A stretch of DNA of 64,000 nt from Oxyruncus cristatus (lineage: Eukaryota; Chordata; Aves; Passeriformes; Cotingidae): positions 62,340-126,339 of the forward strand of contig VXAY01000115.1 of NCBI GenBank assembly GCA_013399855.1, written 5' to 3'. Made by a program: the position numbers and the translations under genes. This document shows, in pieces, positions 1 to 15,800 of the stretch; the first letter of the stretch is position 1, and every line of letters starts with the position of its first letter. The notes beneath the pieces are model-generated. The model saw nothing but the letters and a program-made list of their open reading frames with translations. It made no database searches and was not told the DNA's origin.

Positions 1-3000
1 AAGTCAGACAGGATTATGGTGGGAATGACTGCATTGATCAGGCATGGAGCTGCTTGAAAGGAGCTCTGGAGCAGCACCAGTTTTTACTCCTTTTATTACC
101 TTGTTCCCCTTCCCATGTTAATCACTTGTCTCCCCATTACATAGCTAGCCCTGTGTTCTCTTACCCCAGTGGCCCTGGTTTTGCTGTCCTAATTCCCCTT
201 TTTTTGGTATTTACTGTACTTCTTTCTGGATCATCCACCATAGCAATTTCCAAGCTCCCCATTTTTTAATTTATGAGATTTGCCCATTTCTCACACAGTT
301 GTCTTGCTATTGCAGCCATAAACCAGGGTTAGCCTGGGCAGCCTGGACATGACTTTCTCTTTGATTTCTAGATGGTTCAACAGTTTCTTTTATTTCTATT
401 CCTTTTGTGCAACTACATGACCAGGGTAGGTCGCTCGCTTGGGCACTATTTGCATATTTGGATACCAGCAGTTTCCCAGCACTGAGGTCTCAAAGCACAC
501 ATTCAGGACAGGCCCTTTGTGTGCCTCCACACAGGCACAGCTCATCCTTTGCCACTTATGGGCTTTATTGGTTTCTCATGAACAGCCAAGCACCTTTGCC
601 AAGGAAAAGGTATTCTCAGCACTCACTCTGCTGCAGTATAGGCCAACTCAGTCCCCACAACCTGCCTCCGGAACAACTTCACTCATTGAAACCATTTTTA
701 GTTTTGTGGGAGGCCCAATAATGTGTCTGCAAGGACTTTTCCAGCAAAGAACCTGAGAAGAAATAGGTACAACTATGAAAATTTATATTTAAATACATTA
801 AAAACAACTTGCACCCTTCTGAGTTTTCTTGGTTGACACAGAATTATCCTCCTTTACTAGAAAGCCACATAATTTTTGGAAGTTACTTTGAACCACTTCA
901 TGAAAAACAACTGAGAGCACATTTTAAAAAACATCCAGAACAGGGCTTTTATGCATTTGTATAACTCTAATGTGAATTATGAACTTGCAGTGAGATATAT
1001 CAACTTGCTGAAGAAAATAAAACTAAAAAATTGCAAAGCATATACCCAAGGATCCCTGTGCAACCTCAGACCTGTAGACTTAAATTGCTGCAGAATGCTT
1101 AAAAATATGCAGCTAATGCCTAGAAAGAAATACATTTTAGGGAACCTACTTTGACTAAGAAGGGTGAAAAAAAGAAATTAGAATTAGGGAAATCAAAGCC
1201 CATATTGGTGTATAAGTAGCAATGTGTGCATATGTTTGCATGTAGAATCATGCAGTTTAAAAGCACACACAGCTTTGGGGGTTTTTGGTTACTTGGTTTT
1301 AATCTGTTCCAAGTCATGATCCTCAAATTGAGTTTTCCTTAATTGGTTTTAGCTGAGCTATAATGCATTGAATTCAGAAAGCTTAAATCTTCATCATCTT
1401 ATGTTGTTTTTTGGAGATGAATATTATGATAAATTTTATCTCATACTAATAACAAGTGCAAGACTTGAGCTAAATATTTACCGTCAGGAAAAACGCAATG
1501 CTTTCATTTTTGGAACAGAGCAGCTACAACATTGCCTATAAATGTCTTTCGTTTTTATTTCAGTATTAATAACCATGTTTTAATGACCTCATTCAAGAAA
1601 CCCACAAGAATCTGGCTGTTCTTTTTCTGTCGTGTTGGTGCCCTTTACATTATTTCCTACTTCTAATAACTAATGATGATAGGTAATTACTTAACAGATG
1701 GTAAAAGCTCTTTAATGGCTTTAAAGGACTACTGAGCTCTGCTGTATTTTGGGAGCATAAACTTCTGCGACTTTCCATCTTCCTTGGGTCACTCCAAGTT
1801 TGTTCAGCCATCATTAAATATTCAAGAGCTTGGGATTTTTTTATTTTTTTATTTTATTTTTTTCTATTCAGAACTGGAGGTTAGTGACATGCTGCTTCAA
1901 ACCATTGTTATTTCAAACACATTTCTTCTGTGAGGCCACTGTTAGCACCGAGAAGCCATCACTCCCCTCTCTTCTCCTCGGGTCTGATCAGCACAGCAGC
2001 CCTGGGCATCTGACCTTTACTTACCAGAGATGCAGATCTGTCTGTTCCCTGCAGCAACAAACTGTCACATCATTAAGAGGAGACTGGGGGGAAAAAAAAA
2101 GTCAAATCTCAAAGCTAAGGGGGTTGGTCTTGTTAATGTCCTGCACTGCATCGACATCATTTCCCAAGTTACACAGGCAGGAGAAATTCCACATCAGAGG
2201 GGGCAAAAGCGAGGAGTGAAATTCATGGTTTGACACAAAAGCAGCTGGTGACCCTCTTTATGCTTCCCTTGCACTTGGAATAAATTGCACGTCATCCTAA
2301 TTAATCCAAGTACACTCTATGCCATCCACAATTCTGCCACTGTTTTTCCAGTTCTCATAGTTGCTTCTCTGGGTCCATATGTAAATATGAGGAGCTGTGG
2401 CAAAACACATACAATCGACTGAAAAAAAATTTACTGCATCACGAATTAGCAAAGAGTATGTCTAGAAACAAATTATTCAATTTTATGATTGGTGCTAAAA
2501 TAAACTCCTGCATTTCGCATGAGACTGAAATTGGAAATAATAAACAAAGTCATGATGATTTCTTTACATTTAGGATCAAACAGCCCTCCTGCTATATAGC
2601 TACAGTTACAATTGATTAGGTTGTACATTTTTCATCTGATGCAAAAAGCTGTACACAGAGTACTGGACAGACCATACACAAGCTCTGCTTAAGTGTTCCC
2701 AGAAGTGTGATTCATTGCTAAAAATAAATGCTTATAACTGATTTGTTACTCCAGATAAAATAGGTACATAATATAACAAATGGATCATAAAGCAGAGGTT
2801 GTGAAACTTCTGTTTGAAGTGAACAATGGAAAGGTTTGGGAAAGGCTCAATTCCTCCCTCCTATTTATCATCTCTGTACATCCCTGAGTATTTACACTGA
2901 GGCAGGTGTCCATCCCTGCGTGGGACTCAGTAGCATTGCCACCTCCTAGAGTCAGTGTTTTAATATTCAAGTAACAGCTCCTGAAGTCAAATAATACACT

Positions 3001-3734
3001 TATTCTCATAACTAAGAAGTGTGACGTGCTTGTTTTCCTCTGCATAGCTCTGAATTGCTCAGAGCACAGGTATCAACTTCCCATTTGTATCCACCGAATC
3101 CAAGTGCCTCCTGCAACATGGCAATTTTATTTTTGATTGAGAAGAAAATGATAGTTACTTGCCCAATGAAAACCCAAATGTGACCTCAACTTGTATTTTG
3201 TTCAATAATCTCCAGTACGTTTAGTAAACTGCTGTTCTGAGAGGATTATGTTCAAACACAGAGTGAATACTTATAATCATCACCATAAAAAAACGGACTT
3301 GCTAGGTATTAATTTTTGATGTACTAAGCACTTCCTTTGCAATTCCATTGTCATCTGGCATCACTGTACCATAAATTTAGAGTGTTGCCTGGAAGGGAGC
3401 TGTGTTGTTTTGTACCACGACTCCTCAAGATTTAGCAAGTCTAAGCAGATACAGTTGATTGTATTAAGCCATTTGCATTTTCCACTCTTTAGGAAGCGAT
3501 ACAATCTAAAAACTTTTAAAATAGCACTATCTTCTCACAGCTTAATAAATTGTTGTCAATAAGCAAAATCCTCGATCGTGTTACACTCTAGATTAGCCTC
3601 TGGATGAGTTTGTAACTGAGAGGGGAAAAAATGAACAAAACAAAGGACCAACCAGCTGTAAGTCTTGGAAGTCTCCACTTGAGAGAGAATGGACTATGAA
3701 ATAATCACACGTTTGGAGAGGGTGGTTTTTTCAC

Positions 3735-3817
3735 CTGCCACCTGAGCTGTGGATCCTGTGATGCCACACAGGATTCCCTCCCGAAAAGACTCTGTCTGGC
3801 ATTTGGCTCTTGTCTTC
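3735..3817 (-). CDS. Candidate coding exon, product unknown
   Basis: The minus-strand acceptor gttttatccatcttcag and the donor tggcag|gtgaaa bound 27 open codons with one spare base at each end. The translation includes KTRAKCQTESFREGIL and ITGSTAQVA. Weaker minus-strand candidates to the right (6,802-6,850; 7,964-8,000) can be joined in phase. No recognised family; the evidence is splice consensus plus an open frame only. Confidence 0.22.
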
Positions 3818-6800
3818 CTGAAGATGGATAAAACACTGCAGAGTCCACCAGAGCGGTGTGCACTGCGAGCTTTCTAAAACACCACGCTCAGAAGCAGAGG
3901 TAAAAAGAAAAGCCGAGGAATCAGCTATTTGTGCTTACAGCCTCCCAGCTGGGGTGTGTGTTTCTCCTCAGGCTGCCAAACTCTTCTGCTGGTGTTGCCC
4001 ACATCACTACCCTCTCAAATCCCTCAGAAAAGCCTCCTCCCGTGAAGGACTGTGTGGCAGAGATAGCTAAACTATTCTCTCTGTGGGCTACCATCCAAGC
4101 GTGGATCTGAAGGGATGAGCCAAGCTTATGCTCACAGATCCAGGAAGCATCCCTACCTGAAATGCAAGGGAGAAAACTCATGCCTCAGAAACTCTCCCAG
4201 GATGCTTTTTTAAATTACTTTTTTATTCTTTTTTTTTTTAATCTCAGAAATAAGTATTTTTGCATTTTTAATATACTGGTGAATCCAGCAAATTCATTAG
4301 ACTCTGCATAAATAGTAGTTAGATGTAATATATAGTATTTACTCTTGCAGCCTGAGAAAAGAAATGCAGTCCCTCTTACATATCATATTTTAAAAGCTGA
4401 AACAGAAAACAGATCCTTTCCCTGCCTGGAAAAAAGTACAAGGTATTGCTGGAAAACTGAGTTTTCCTCTTCAACAACGAGCTGTACCACACTGTCCCTA
4501 CTTAGCAAAGCTGACAGGAAACAACACATTTGCATTAGGAGTTGGGTACTTTTGCTATATTTTTTTCCCCCCACAAACCCGGTGTTCTTTGAAGTTCTCC
4601 AAAAGGCACTAAAAGCCAACACTTTGCAGGAGGCTCCCTGAACCTCACAGAGTGAAACCTGGGAATGGTCTATCGCCTTAGTCACAGTACGTGATTGCCA
4701 GGCCCAGCATGTGCACTAAGCTAATTCACAGCAAACCACAGGCTTGCCATCCATCCCCAGAGTGCCAGGTCAGGGCCATTTCCGGGACAAAGCACAACCC
4801 TGAACCGTTTTAGGCTTCCCACCCTTGTTAAAAGCAAAACATACGCAGGAAGGAGAAACAAAGAAGCACCTATGGTTTAATTAAGGGCTGAAAAGCCACA
4901 GGTTTCTTTTGATATTTGAACTAATTACAATAGAAAATCATAATTTGATACATTTTTTTAGATTTGCTGCCATATCATGGCTCTAGCAGAAAGAATGTAC
5001 ATGAATATGTTTTCAAGGTTTCTTTGTGTCTTTACCATATTTGTTTGGATTGAAACAATAATGTTAGGCTGCTTTCACAGCCTCTGGGTATCCCAGCACA
5101 CAACTAGAACTATAGCAAAACTCCCTCAGTACTAAAACAGGATCTCGGTGAATCTGTATTATAAAGAAAATGTATTTTCAGAAGGCAAAATAAGCGTATT
5201 GATGTTATTAAGCATGACAGCGGGTCAATCTGGGGAGAGGTCAAAAAACTGAGCTGGAAAAAACATTAGTAAATAATACATATTCACACCACCTGTCTGG
5301 CTAAAATTGTTTAAAGCGCTGCTAGAAGTCATCTTTGAGCCAGTGGTCTAATTTATTCTAGGGAAGATAAGAGAGACATCAGCACTTCAGTGGCAGAACC
5401 CCCACCACATGCTCCAGGATCCTGTCCCCACATCAGGAAAATGCTTGAAGCAGACTTTGATTTGTTGTCACCCATCCAAGGACAACTGGGCAGCGACAGG
5501 AAAGGAGATCTCACCTCTAACAAAGAGCTGGTTGCACCTTGGATCTCTGGATTCAGGGGCCCTCTGGATCTGGCTGATGCAGAAGTATCCACACAGATCA
5601 GGGAGAATTCCCAGGGACCACCTGCATTTTGAGAAAGAAAGGAGGAGATAAACTCAGTACTCCCATGGATCCTGGTCTATTTATTCTGAGCTTTCTAATT
5701 CAGATTGCATTTACTCTGTGGAGATTTCTAGTAGGAGCAGCTGTGTGTGGGCCTGGTCCATTGCTTCAAAATCTTAGTAGAGTCCTCAGAAATTAGGTCA
5801 AGTGGTTTGACAGAGATGAGAGTACAAGAATGGCTGGTTGTCATCCTCTGTTTGAAACCTAGAAAATTCTCATGAGTCAAATAATGCACTGAGTGGATAA
5901 GGACAAACTTAATAGATCTTACTAGGGTTTTTGTCCTAGGGACCACTCCTGAGTGTAAGGAAAGACTGAAATAATGCTGCAGTGGAAAGGCGTCTGTCTT
6001 GGAGAAAAACATCAAGGAGTGCTGCCAAAGTGCTGTTAAAGTTTCCAAATCCAAATGACTCCAACAGAAGACTTGAAGACTGAAATAAACTTCATAGCAT
6101 TTATTCATCATTCCAATAATCCTCACAAAATAGAAGCTTTGAATCTTCTGCAGACTAGGAGGCCAAGGAGAATAAAAAAAATGTTGTTAGTAATATCTAT
6201 GTTTCTTCTGTATTTTTATACTCTTTTTTATTTCTTTTTTAAAACTTGCCTCCACTCTAATGGAAGGGAAAATAATTAGAAAGAGGAAAAAATTAGATGA
6301 AATTAAATCAAGACTCGATTGTTAGCTAGCAGCTGGGATTCTGATGGTCTGGTGCTTGAAACTACACGGTGCTTTCGGGAACTCCACAGTGCAATCACCA
6401 TCTGTAGCTCCACAGCTAAAAGAACAGCAGGATTGGAAATGGATGATATGAAGTAAAGATAACTCACTGTATTATAAGTTTACCCCCTTTTTTTTTCTCT
6501 GTTTAATTTTCTAGGGGTGAAGTGCCCAACGAAAAGAGATAAACAGATGGACATTTATTTTGGGTTTGGGTTTTTGTGTTTCTTTTTTACAGTTAAAAAT
6601 TTAAACTTTTATAAAATGTACATTATCGTGTCTGTGTCCCTTACAGCACCACCTTGATCCTTGAACTACATACACTTGCATTTACATTTAAAGAGGCAAT
6701 CTTTTTTAGTCTTGGTGATGTGAAATAATACGCGTTTTGGAATGAAATGGTAGTTCTCATTTTTAAACACCTGCATGTAGCATTACACCCCACAGTCTTA

Positions 6801-9800
6801 CCCAGTACAATTAATATTATTCACCTGATGAAAAGGAAATCCGATTTTTACTGGCAATAACAAAGAAATTTATACCAGAATAATGAAACATGCACTTTTG
6901 AAAGGTCCCAACTATAGATGAGAATTTCTTACTATAGGAAAAGGTTTCTAAAACCCCATGACTAAAAAAAAAACAGTTATCATGGAAAAAACGATCAGGC
7001 AATTTTCTTTAAAGCTCAGCACCATTATCAAGTGTGTTTGGGGTATTTTTAATCCCTGGAAATCCACCTTCTCCTCTAGCAGCGTGGGGATTCTTTTTCT
7101 TTATATTAAGTAAGGATAGATTTTGTTACTTACATGGAACGTCTGTGGTGAAAAAAAAATTCTGCTTAACTCTTCATAGCAGATCTTTGAGCGCAAACTT
7201 GAGCCAAGTGACTGCACTGCTCTGAGAAATGGGTGCAGCTTACAGGCCCTGGCTCTGCTCGAGACAGATACCTTGAGCAGATAAAGATGAATCTTATTAA
7301 GCTAAATCTCTTCCTTTCCACCCTTAGACTTCAGTACAGATTGAATGTGATTTCAGGAAAGATCCTATCTGAGCTCTGGACTTTCAAAGAACTGAGAAAA
7401 GCACTCGTGTCACTTCGAATGTCTCTTTTATCTGGAAATACAAACTGTGGCCCATGCCGCTGTGTGAGCAGAGCAGGGGGCACTGGGATACACCTCTGGA
7501 AACAGTTCACTGTTCCAGTCAAAACAGTTGAGAATTTAGACTTCCACGCTGCTGAAAACAATAATGTCATTTGCCCAGCGGGTGCTCAATTTTCTTTGAG
7601 CAACATTATTGTTCCTTACCTTCTCTAACGTTTGATTCAGGAAAATGAACTATCATGTGGCTGACAGATGTCTGAGAGAAATCATGTATCATGATTTGGG
7701 GAAAATGATGGATAACATTCTTCACCCAATTCAACTTCTTTTTCATTATCAAAAATGCATCTTGCTCAAACTGAATGCACCGTATCATCTTGTAGATATG
7801 CAAGTAAAATTCACATTTGGATTAAAATTACATCTATTTAGGTGGCATGCAGAAGCACGAAGCCATCTATCTTTAGCTTGTAAAAGAGAGAGGGACAGAA
7901 TGAGAAGTGCAAAAAGCATTGTATAAGTAGATATATATGCAATAAAGGTGCATTCTGGCTTACCTGGAGACTGGAGTGGACAAGAACACATAGTGAAAGC
8001 CTGAAATAATAATTATTAATCATTATCAAGTTACCCTTTTAAACCAATACAGCAACAAGCAAGCAGTTTCATACCAGCACACAAAAATAATTACCCTGAC
8101 ACATTTTCTATCCAGAGAAAATGTACTTTCCATTTCATGAAAAAATTGGTTCTTTCGGATTGCAACATGGTTTTGCTAATGCAAGGCTCACAGAACTTAG
8201 ATAATACTGAGTGTAAGCTTCCAGCATTTTACCGTCCTCTGAACTCAACTAGAAATCTGAAAATATTGGTTTGCCTATTACCAGGCAGTGCATTTCCCCT
8301 AGCTGCTCACAGAAAAAATGTCACAAAAATATATCTGTTCTGAATGTTTCTCACTGGAGCATTACTTAAACACTTGCAGAAAGGGAGAAGCCAGAAAACT
8401 TTGAATTATAAACAAAAGAATTTAAATAATCATGATCAAGACTTAAAAAAACCTCTGTGCTTGCAAATAAGCACAAACTATTTCCACAGACCCAGGAATT
8501 CGGATGATACAGCTCAGAAATGTTCTGCCGGAGGGCTCTGTTTTTCCCTTCAAGAAGTTTTGATACATCAGCAGCCATATGCTTTAATTTACTGGTTTAT
8601 GCTAATTCTGGTGACATTTTGCTTCTGATGAGAAAAAAAATCTAAGGGATCTAAAAATCCATGTGATGCTTCAAAATGAGTTTTCACTTAAGATGCATAA
8701 TACATATGTGCAAACAGATTTTGATTTTGTCAAAACTTTTCCAGCAATACAATAACGAATTGTAAATTTTGTGCTACATGAAAATAAGTAGGAGCCATGA
8801 AAGGAGAAGAATAAATTGTCACTGAAGGAGACTGGGACTTCTGAATTATTGAAAATCAAAGCAAAAACGTGAATATCTTGAAAATGTGTTGCAAATACTT
8901 GAGTTACTGGTTAACAGACTAGCTTTTTGGACTTACTCCATTAAAACAATGATGACTAGAAAGTACTTTGAAATTTTGCTTTCATATAAACTGGAGACAT
9001 TAAAATAGATGTGTTCAAATACAGCATATTACAAATTAATGAGATTAGACTGTACTTACGGGAGTGCTATGGAATATTTGGGTTGGCATTAGGAAAACAT
9101 TTGGGGAAATGTCAAAAACAAGTTAATCCACCCGGGACACAAGACTTTCCGGCTCCAAATTATAGTGCAGGTATTGGCAGTCTGTTTTGTAAGTGAATGT
9201 CATGGCCACGCCATCAGTAACAAGTCTCCAACCCAGTTCCAAGGAAAGATTCATGGACTTGAACAGATCCATGTCTCTGATCCTGTTTTTGAACCTGTGG
9301 AGTCTTCCAATTTATGGCTTCCAGCAAACTTGGTGCTGCTTAAAGCAACTTTTGCTATCAATGCTTCTGAGAATGAGAAAGTGAAATGTACTTTGACCCT
9401 GATTTATGAAATAACTTACATTCCCTTTAATCCATAAAGTGTGCATTCATTTTTGTCTTACGGAAAAAGCCAATTATGACATTTTTACAGGTATGTTCTT
9501 TCCAATGAGGTTCAGCTACTGCCATCTATTGATACATATTGTGAAGGGTCCCTTTGGAAGTGCTCATCTTCACTGTACCTTCTCTAAGAATACTGTAAAT
9601 TATTAGGGGTGAGAAAAGGACACAGAAAGAATGGTTCTCCTTCCCAGCAGTGAAAAAGAGGGATTAGAAACAGGAAAAAAATATCAAAGTGTGAGGGTGG
9701 GGTAAATGTATAAGCAGCTTTTGTTTCAGATGTAAATCTTCTAACACAAGGGCAATATTCAGAGGTACAGGGGTGATCTGTCACTAAAAGACTTTTATCT

Positions 9801-12800
9801 AAAACCCAGTCTGAGATGTGTAGTTGTGTTATCCTCATTAGCTCGCATGAAGGGGAGTTGGCCAACATTCAGCTTTTTGACATTAGCCCAGTCTCACTGG
9901 ACATACTCACTCTCCAAGCCTTCGGAAAAGAGCCTGTTTCCAACTATCTGTGGAAGGAATGCACTGACCTGAATTAATTAACTGAAATCAAGCCAGTTTT
10001 TTAAAGGAATGAGACCAAAGAAGGAGGTGCACTGAATTGGAATAAGAAGTGAGTTGTGACTTCCAGCAAAGCCCTGACTCGCTGATAGGGAGCAAAGTGT
10101 GAACTTGAGGGAACTGCAACTATGGCTGAGGAAAGCAGTTCAGGCAGAGTGACCTCATGGGAGTGGAGGAGAAAACAGGGAAGGGGCTCAGGTAGAATTT
10201 AGCAATTTCTTGTGACTGCATATCACAGCAAAATACTGCCATCCCTCAACCCTTCTATTGGTTTCTCTTGTGCTGAGCAGCAAATACAGTCATTATCTCC
10301 TCCAGCCTCAGACCCAAGGTCTCACAGCTCTAAGGGCTTTCTGAATGTTGTGGTTCTCCCTTTCTCAAATGAACAACAAGGTTATTGCATGGCTTTCTTG
10401 AAAATTTCTTCTCTCACTGCCTCTTTTGTCATACAAAAGTAAGAATTTGTCCCTTCTGAAACCAAGTTTAGCTTGTCTATAAAGAAATCATCTTTATTAA
10501 TTTGTTTTCATCTGAGATACAAAATATCCACTGCACACCTCCTGCCTTTCGTCAGCATCTTGCTAATTACTTAAACAAGATAGTTTTCTTCTTTTTTTCT
10601 TCTTTTTTTTTTATATGAGACATATTGGGGAGCGGGAAATTCTGTCTTCATTTACTCATTTCATTTATTCAAATTACAGTTTTCCAATCACATACTGCAG
10701 AAAAAGTGCTCCAGGGTAAATTTGGAAGTCTGTTTCATTATGATCCCCTAAGTATAATGCAATTAGAATCATGCCATGAATGACTAACAGTTTAGAAGCA
10801 ATTATTTTATAACTAGGTGAATTTCTACCTCACAACAAGTATTTCTCACGTTTTTGTGTGCTAGTCTTTTCAGCTGGTGCTAAGAAGATTAGAGAGATTA
10901 ACTAAGCATTTGGAATCATGAAAGGAAAGCCAGAGCAATCTTACTCTTGTTAGAGGAAGCTGAACTGTGGAAGTGGAGGACTCGGGCCAGCTGAGTGTCC
11001 TACAGCACAAGCTGGAAGGTAACGGAAGCCTGAAGACTCTCTATGTCCACTGGATCAGGCTCTTCAGAGGCTGTTGATTCCGTTATCCACGGTCAGGCTC
11101 CCTGGGATGAATGTGAGGTAGCAGGGTAGTGGCAAAAAGGTGGATGCACGCAACACCCTCGCAGTGCAGGTCAGCACAGAAGTTTGATGGACACTGAGAA
11201 AATGAGAGGGAATTCACATTACCAACCAGCTTGCTGCTCTATTAGAGGTGCTAAAACACGCGGATAACCTCACCCATGCCAGAACTGGTCCTCAGGGAAT
11301 TACAACTACCTATTCTCTGCTAGGATTACATAAGTCATACGTATCGTTACCCAGTTTGGCTATGTTTTTACTGGCACTATTGCAGTACTTTGACAACATG
11401 GTTGTCCAGAGCTGTCACTTTTGCCAGCACCTCCTGCTGCTTTCTTGGGCACCTGAAAAGCCCTGTGGCAATGCCTGGGCTGCACACCTGGCCCACTATC
11501 ATTCAAAAAATCCATCCCTCACGTGGAAACCATGCATGGAACTATGCACATCATTCCCAAATCTTGTGGCTCACACTAACTCCACAAACCCACCAATCTG
11601 CGGAATTCAGGGAGTGGTGCTCAGGGCTTGAGCCCCGAAATCAAGCCCTGAGGCTCTGTTGAGATTCCTGACTTCCAGGTAGGAATGCATAACAAGTTGA
11701 GCCAGCAATCAGCAAGTTGTTCTCAGAGCCTCTGCCTGAGTTACGGTTCCCAAACCTCCTGGGTTTCCTTGTGTGAAATACATAAATAAAAATAAGAGCA
11801 TTATTGCTAGTTGCTTCTTCACTAAAACGCTGTGCAACAACAGTAATTATTTTCCACTTGAAAATGGAGCTCCACACTTTCGTGGTGGCACTCCCATTTT
11901 AAGGATTGCAAGCTCACCAGAGACACGTTCCTCCTTTATTACTACCCTATTTCCCTTTCAAAACCAAAGTTACACTAGTTACTATTGTAACAGCCTGCAT
12001 ATAATCCGCTGAGAATAAATACCCATGTAATGAGCCTGAAATGATTTGGTAATTTCTTAATTCAAAATAATTACATGGCTAGTTGTGCCCTCTAAAACAA
12101 AGTATTACTTATTCAGTCCAAACAAATTGCTGTTTGCCCAGGTTTTGAACTCTGGTAAACAATAGCAGAGCAGTCATCTGCATCTAGAATCCTGAGACAA
12201 TTTTATGTCAGATGTTTACTTACACAGAAACAGAAACAAATATTTGTCAAGGCAACAAGCACATTTTAGTACAACCAGGGGAAAACCAACAGAAAGCCCT
12301 TGGAAATAAGACTGAAAACACGGCCAAGACAGAGTGCTACAAGGGCACCAGCTGCCTCAAAGTCACCAAGGTGCCCTCTAAAACATCTCACAAGCTTGAA
12401 AATGTTAGATAAGAGGATGGGAATTGTTTAGTTTATTTTGGCTTGGCATTTGAGCCTGAGTTGAGTGCGTACCTCCCCGTGCTGCGTGGAGATACAGATA
12501 GGACAGCCACCACATGAATGAAAACTGGAAGGAAGGAAAGGAGGGGTGAGGGCAGACAGACCTTCGAGCCCCTGATTCCAGCCAGCTTTCCTCAAGTCAC
12601 AAAACCAGCTTTCACGGGCTTTTAAGAAGGCTGAGGAGGCCTAGATTTCAGAGCACTGATAGAAGATTGAAAAATCATCTCATTCTGAGCAGCAGGAGAA
12701 GGCTTTCCACTGATGAGAATAATGTGAGCTTGGAGCCATGGATGCTCACGACCATTGACTTCTCAAAGATAATTCCCTGCTCTCTCAGACTGGAAAAAGG

Positions 12801-15800
12801 ACTGTTAAGGAAGGGCTTGGAATTGGACTGATGCTGCTCGGTGAATAAAGGCAGAGCCCTTCAACATCCAGGGTGGAGATCAAGTACCTCACAGACACCC
12901 ATTGAGTGAACCACAGGAGTGGACTAAATTGAGTGCACTGCTTTTCATCTGAGGTGATTAAATATTTGAGCGTTGAGTACAAATTAAATCCACACTTGAT
13001 TTTGTACTCCTGTGTTACACAGCTACTCCTCCTCTATTTCCCTTGTCATTTAAACTCGCTGGATTGAGTTTTATACCTGTATCTATATTTTTGGAGACTT
13101 CACTAAAAGAAGTGGACCTATATGCAAGATATGCATGCAGTTTCCTACTTCCAGGAAAAAAAATAACAAAATCAGCTGAAATCTGCTCTATCCCGATTAA
13201 GTATGACTTGGGTGAGAAATAAAACTCAATTTTTTCCTCTTAAAAAATAGGCATTTTGAAGAAGCCAGATTTTCAGAGGCTCACAGGTTACAAAGAAATA
13301 TTACAGGCTTTTCTTACAAATGTTTTCAACCTACAACATGGTGATCCAGAAGGTATGATGAATCATGTAGAACCACTGCTTTGCTTCCAGAAGCATCTTG
13401 GATCTGCTAACAAGTCACCTGTTCTAAACCTGTAAGAAAGACAATTATTCTGCTAACATATATGCAAAAACAGTGAAACTTTGCGTGACTTCAGTGGTAG
13501 CATTAATTTGTATGCACAATTTAAAATTTGTTGTTTCAGCATCAAGCATATCTTACTCTATTTGTATATTATAGTTGGACTATTCCAATATTTTCACTTA
13601 GCCTTTCTGCTGCTGAGAAGTCATCATTGTACTCTTTGCTGCATTTGCTGAAGGTGTTAAAGGTGTAATTTGGAACACTTGACCTTCCAAGAAAAATTGC
13701 AGCTTGTTATAGTATCAATAGAGTCATTGTTAACATCCCTCAACACAATGTTTTGCATTGTTTGAAAACAAGTTGCATGTAAGAGTGCAGCATAACACTA
13801 TGTGCTACACCGTTTAATTATTATTTTTTTCCCTGAAACCATTTATTTTTCTCTCATTATTTGTATTTCTTATGGCTCAGGAAGTAGATTACATGCCCTG
13901 AAAGCTTGTCTTCCTGGAAGCAGTTTTCTGGTTGTTTTATCCTATACACCCTTCCTATGGCCAAGTGCCTTCAGGCGGCTTTGTGCTCTTTAATGCCAAG
14001 TCAATTTAATTCAACCCTGCTCTTTGCTAAGGTTGCCTTGCCATTCTGTGTACCAGTACTGTTTTAGGTGCTCTTCATGCTAAACAGTCACATATTTTCA
14101 TGAGGACATTGTGAGGCTCTCTACAGTTTTCTACAGAGATTCTTTAAGCACCACAAAGGAAAAAAAAACCAACAGCAACAGGGTTCAGCATTCAAAATGC
14201 TGATTCTAGTAGCAGTGCATGCAGGTGCTGTTGCCCATTTTGAGTGATGATGTCCAGATTAGCTTAAACAGATCAGCTAAAACTTTGGCTTTTATTCTAA
14301 GGTAGGTGTCATTATATCCACTCAAATAAATTTATTTATCCATCTCAATGATATTGCTTGTTTCAGCTTGTTTGGTTTTAATTCAGGCCTGAGCTGCTCT
14401 GTAATCGTTTGTTCAAGTTTATGACATTACACATTGTTGACTAATAGCTTCATTTTGCTGAGTTTCCATTTATTACTGTCACTATTACAGCAGGATTTAA
14501 ATTTTTGTAACCTGCCTATCCTAGCATGAATCTCATTTCACTGACATTTAACACTGATGCTCAGGGCTCCTCTTTGACTGTTTGTCACCTAAGGATCAAA
14601 TACTTTTGCTGCTGACTTTTAAAATCAATTATAATCTTGCAGGATTTGGCTGAGAGGATAACCCAAAGTGAAAGGCAGGGAGTCTTAAGAGAGAGAGTTT
14701 CCCAATGCATTATATAAGATTGATTTTCCACGGGCAGAAACAAAAGGTCAGCTAAAGGGAATAAAAAAATAAACCAAAAGCCACAGAAAAATCCCCCAAC
14801 CTAGAGTCAAGTCTTTTCTATGATACCTGAAATATATGCATACATCTGTTTTTCAGCCACTGAGTTTTAGGATTTAGTAGAAAAGAGAACACCACCACCA
14901 AGGGCCACAGGGATGCTGTTGAAAACCATGTGGACAAGTCCTCTTAAAGGACATGGACTGCAGGTACCATCTAACCAAAGTTAACAGACTGGGATGATCA
15001 CATCTCTGCTGCTAAAAGAAAAAAATATTGAATACCCATCAATAAATCCCTTTATTTAACCTAGTATTACGAAAATATAAGCTTAAAATTGAATTAAACC
15101 ACAATTTATCATTTCAACAACAATATCCCTCTTTCTGCTCTCCAATATTCATAGTTTCATTAACTGGGTCTGAGCTAAACCTCCAAGTTCAATAAAATAA
15201 TTGAGGCAAACTGAAATACTAGGCGCTAGGTGATTTTCCATCGATAGATAAACAGATGAATGCCTTCACTTTCGGAGTTGTTCCTTGTCTGTAGAAATGA
15301 CAAATACAGATTAATGGAACCCTCAGAAAAAGAACAATATGGTAACTTAATGGAATGAGCAAATGTTTTCTTGAAACTACCTTTTCACACTATGAACAAT
15401 AATTCTTCTTTAAATTCCCAGCAGGTACATACATTTGCCTCCCACTCTAAATTAGGTTGAAAAGGTACTGAATTTGAAAGCTGTTAGAGGAATTCCTCTC
15501 ATATGGATAAGCAGGAGGGCCACTAAAACCAGATTAAAACTAAATATATTTTAAAGGCAGATTTTAACAACATCCTGAATAATCACATAAAACAGACACT
15601 AAAAGGCATGATCTTGTCTAGCAATTCTCAGTGATTGCTGTTGTTCGATCAATAAGCAGGAGGAAGCTGGGGGGAAAGGCAGAGCCAGAAAGTAGGAACA
15701 CGTGATGGGGATGCAACTCTGGGGAAGGTGGAAGAGCTGCAAATAGAAAACTTGCAGGAGAAGTTAAGGAGGAGGCCAGATGGGCTGGCAGAAAACACTA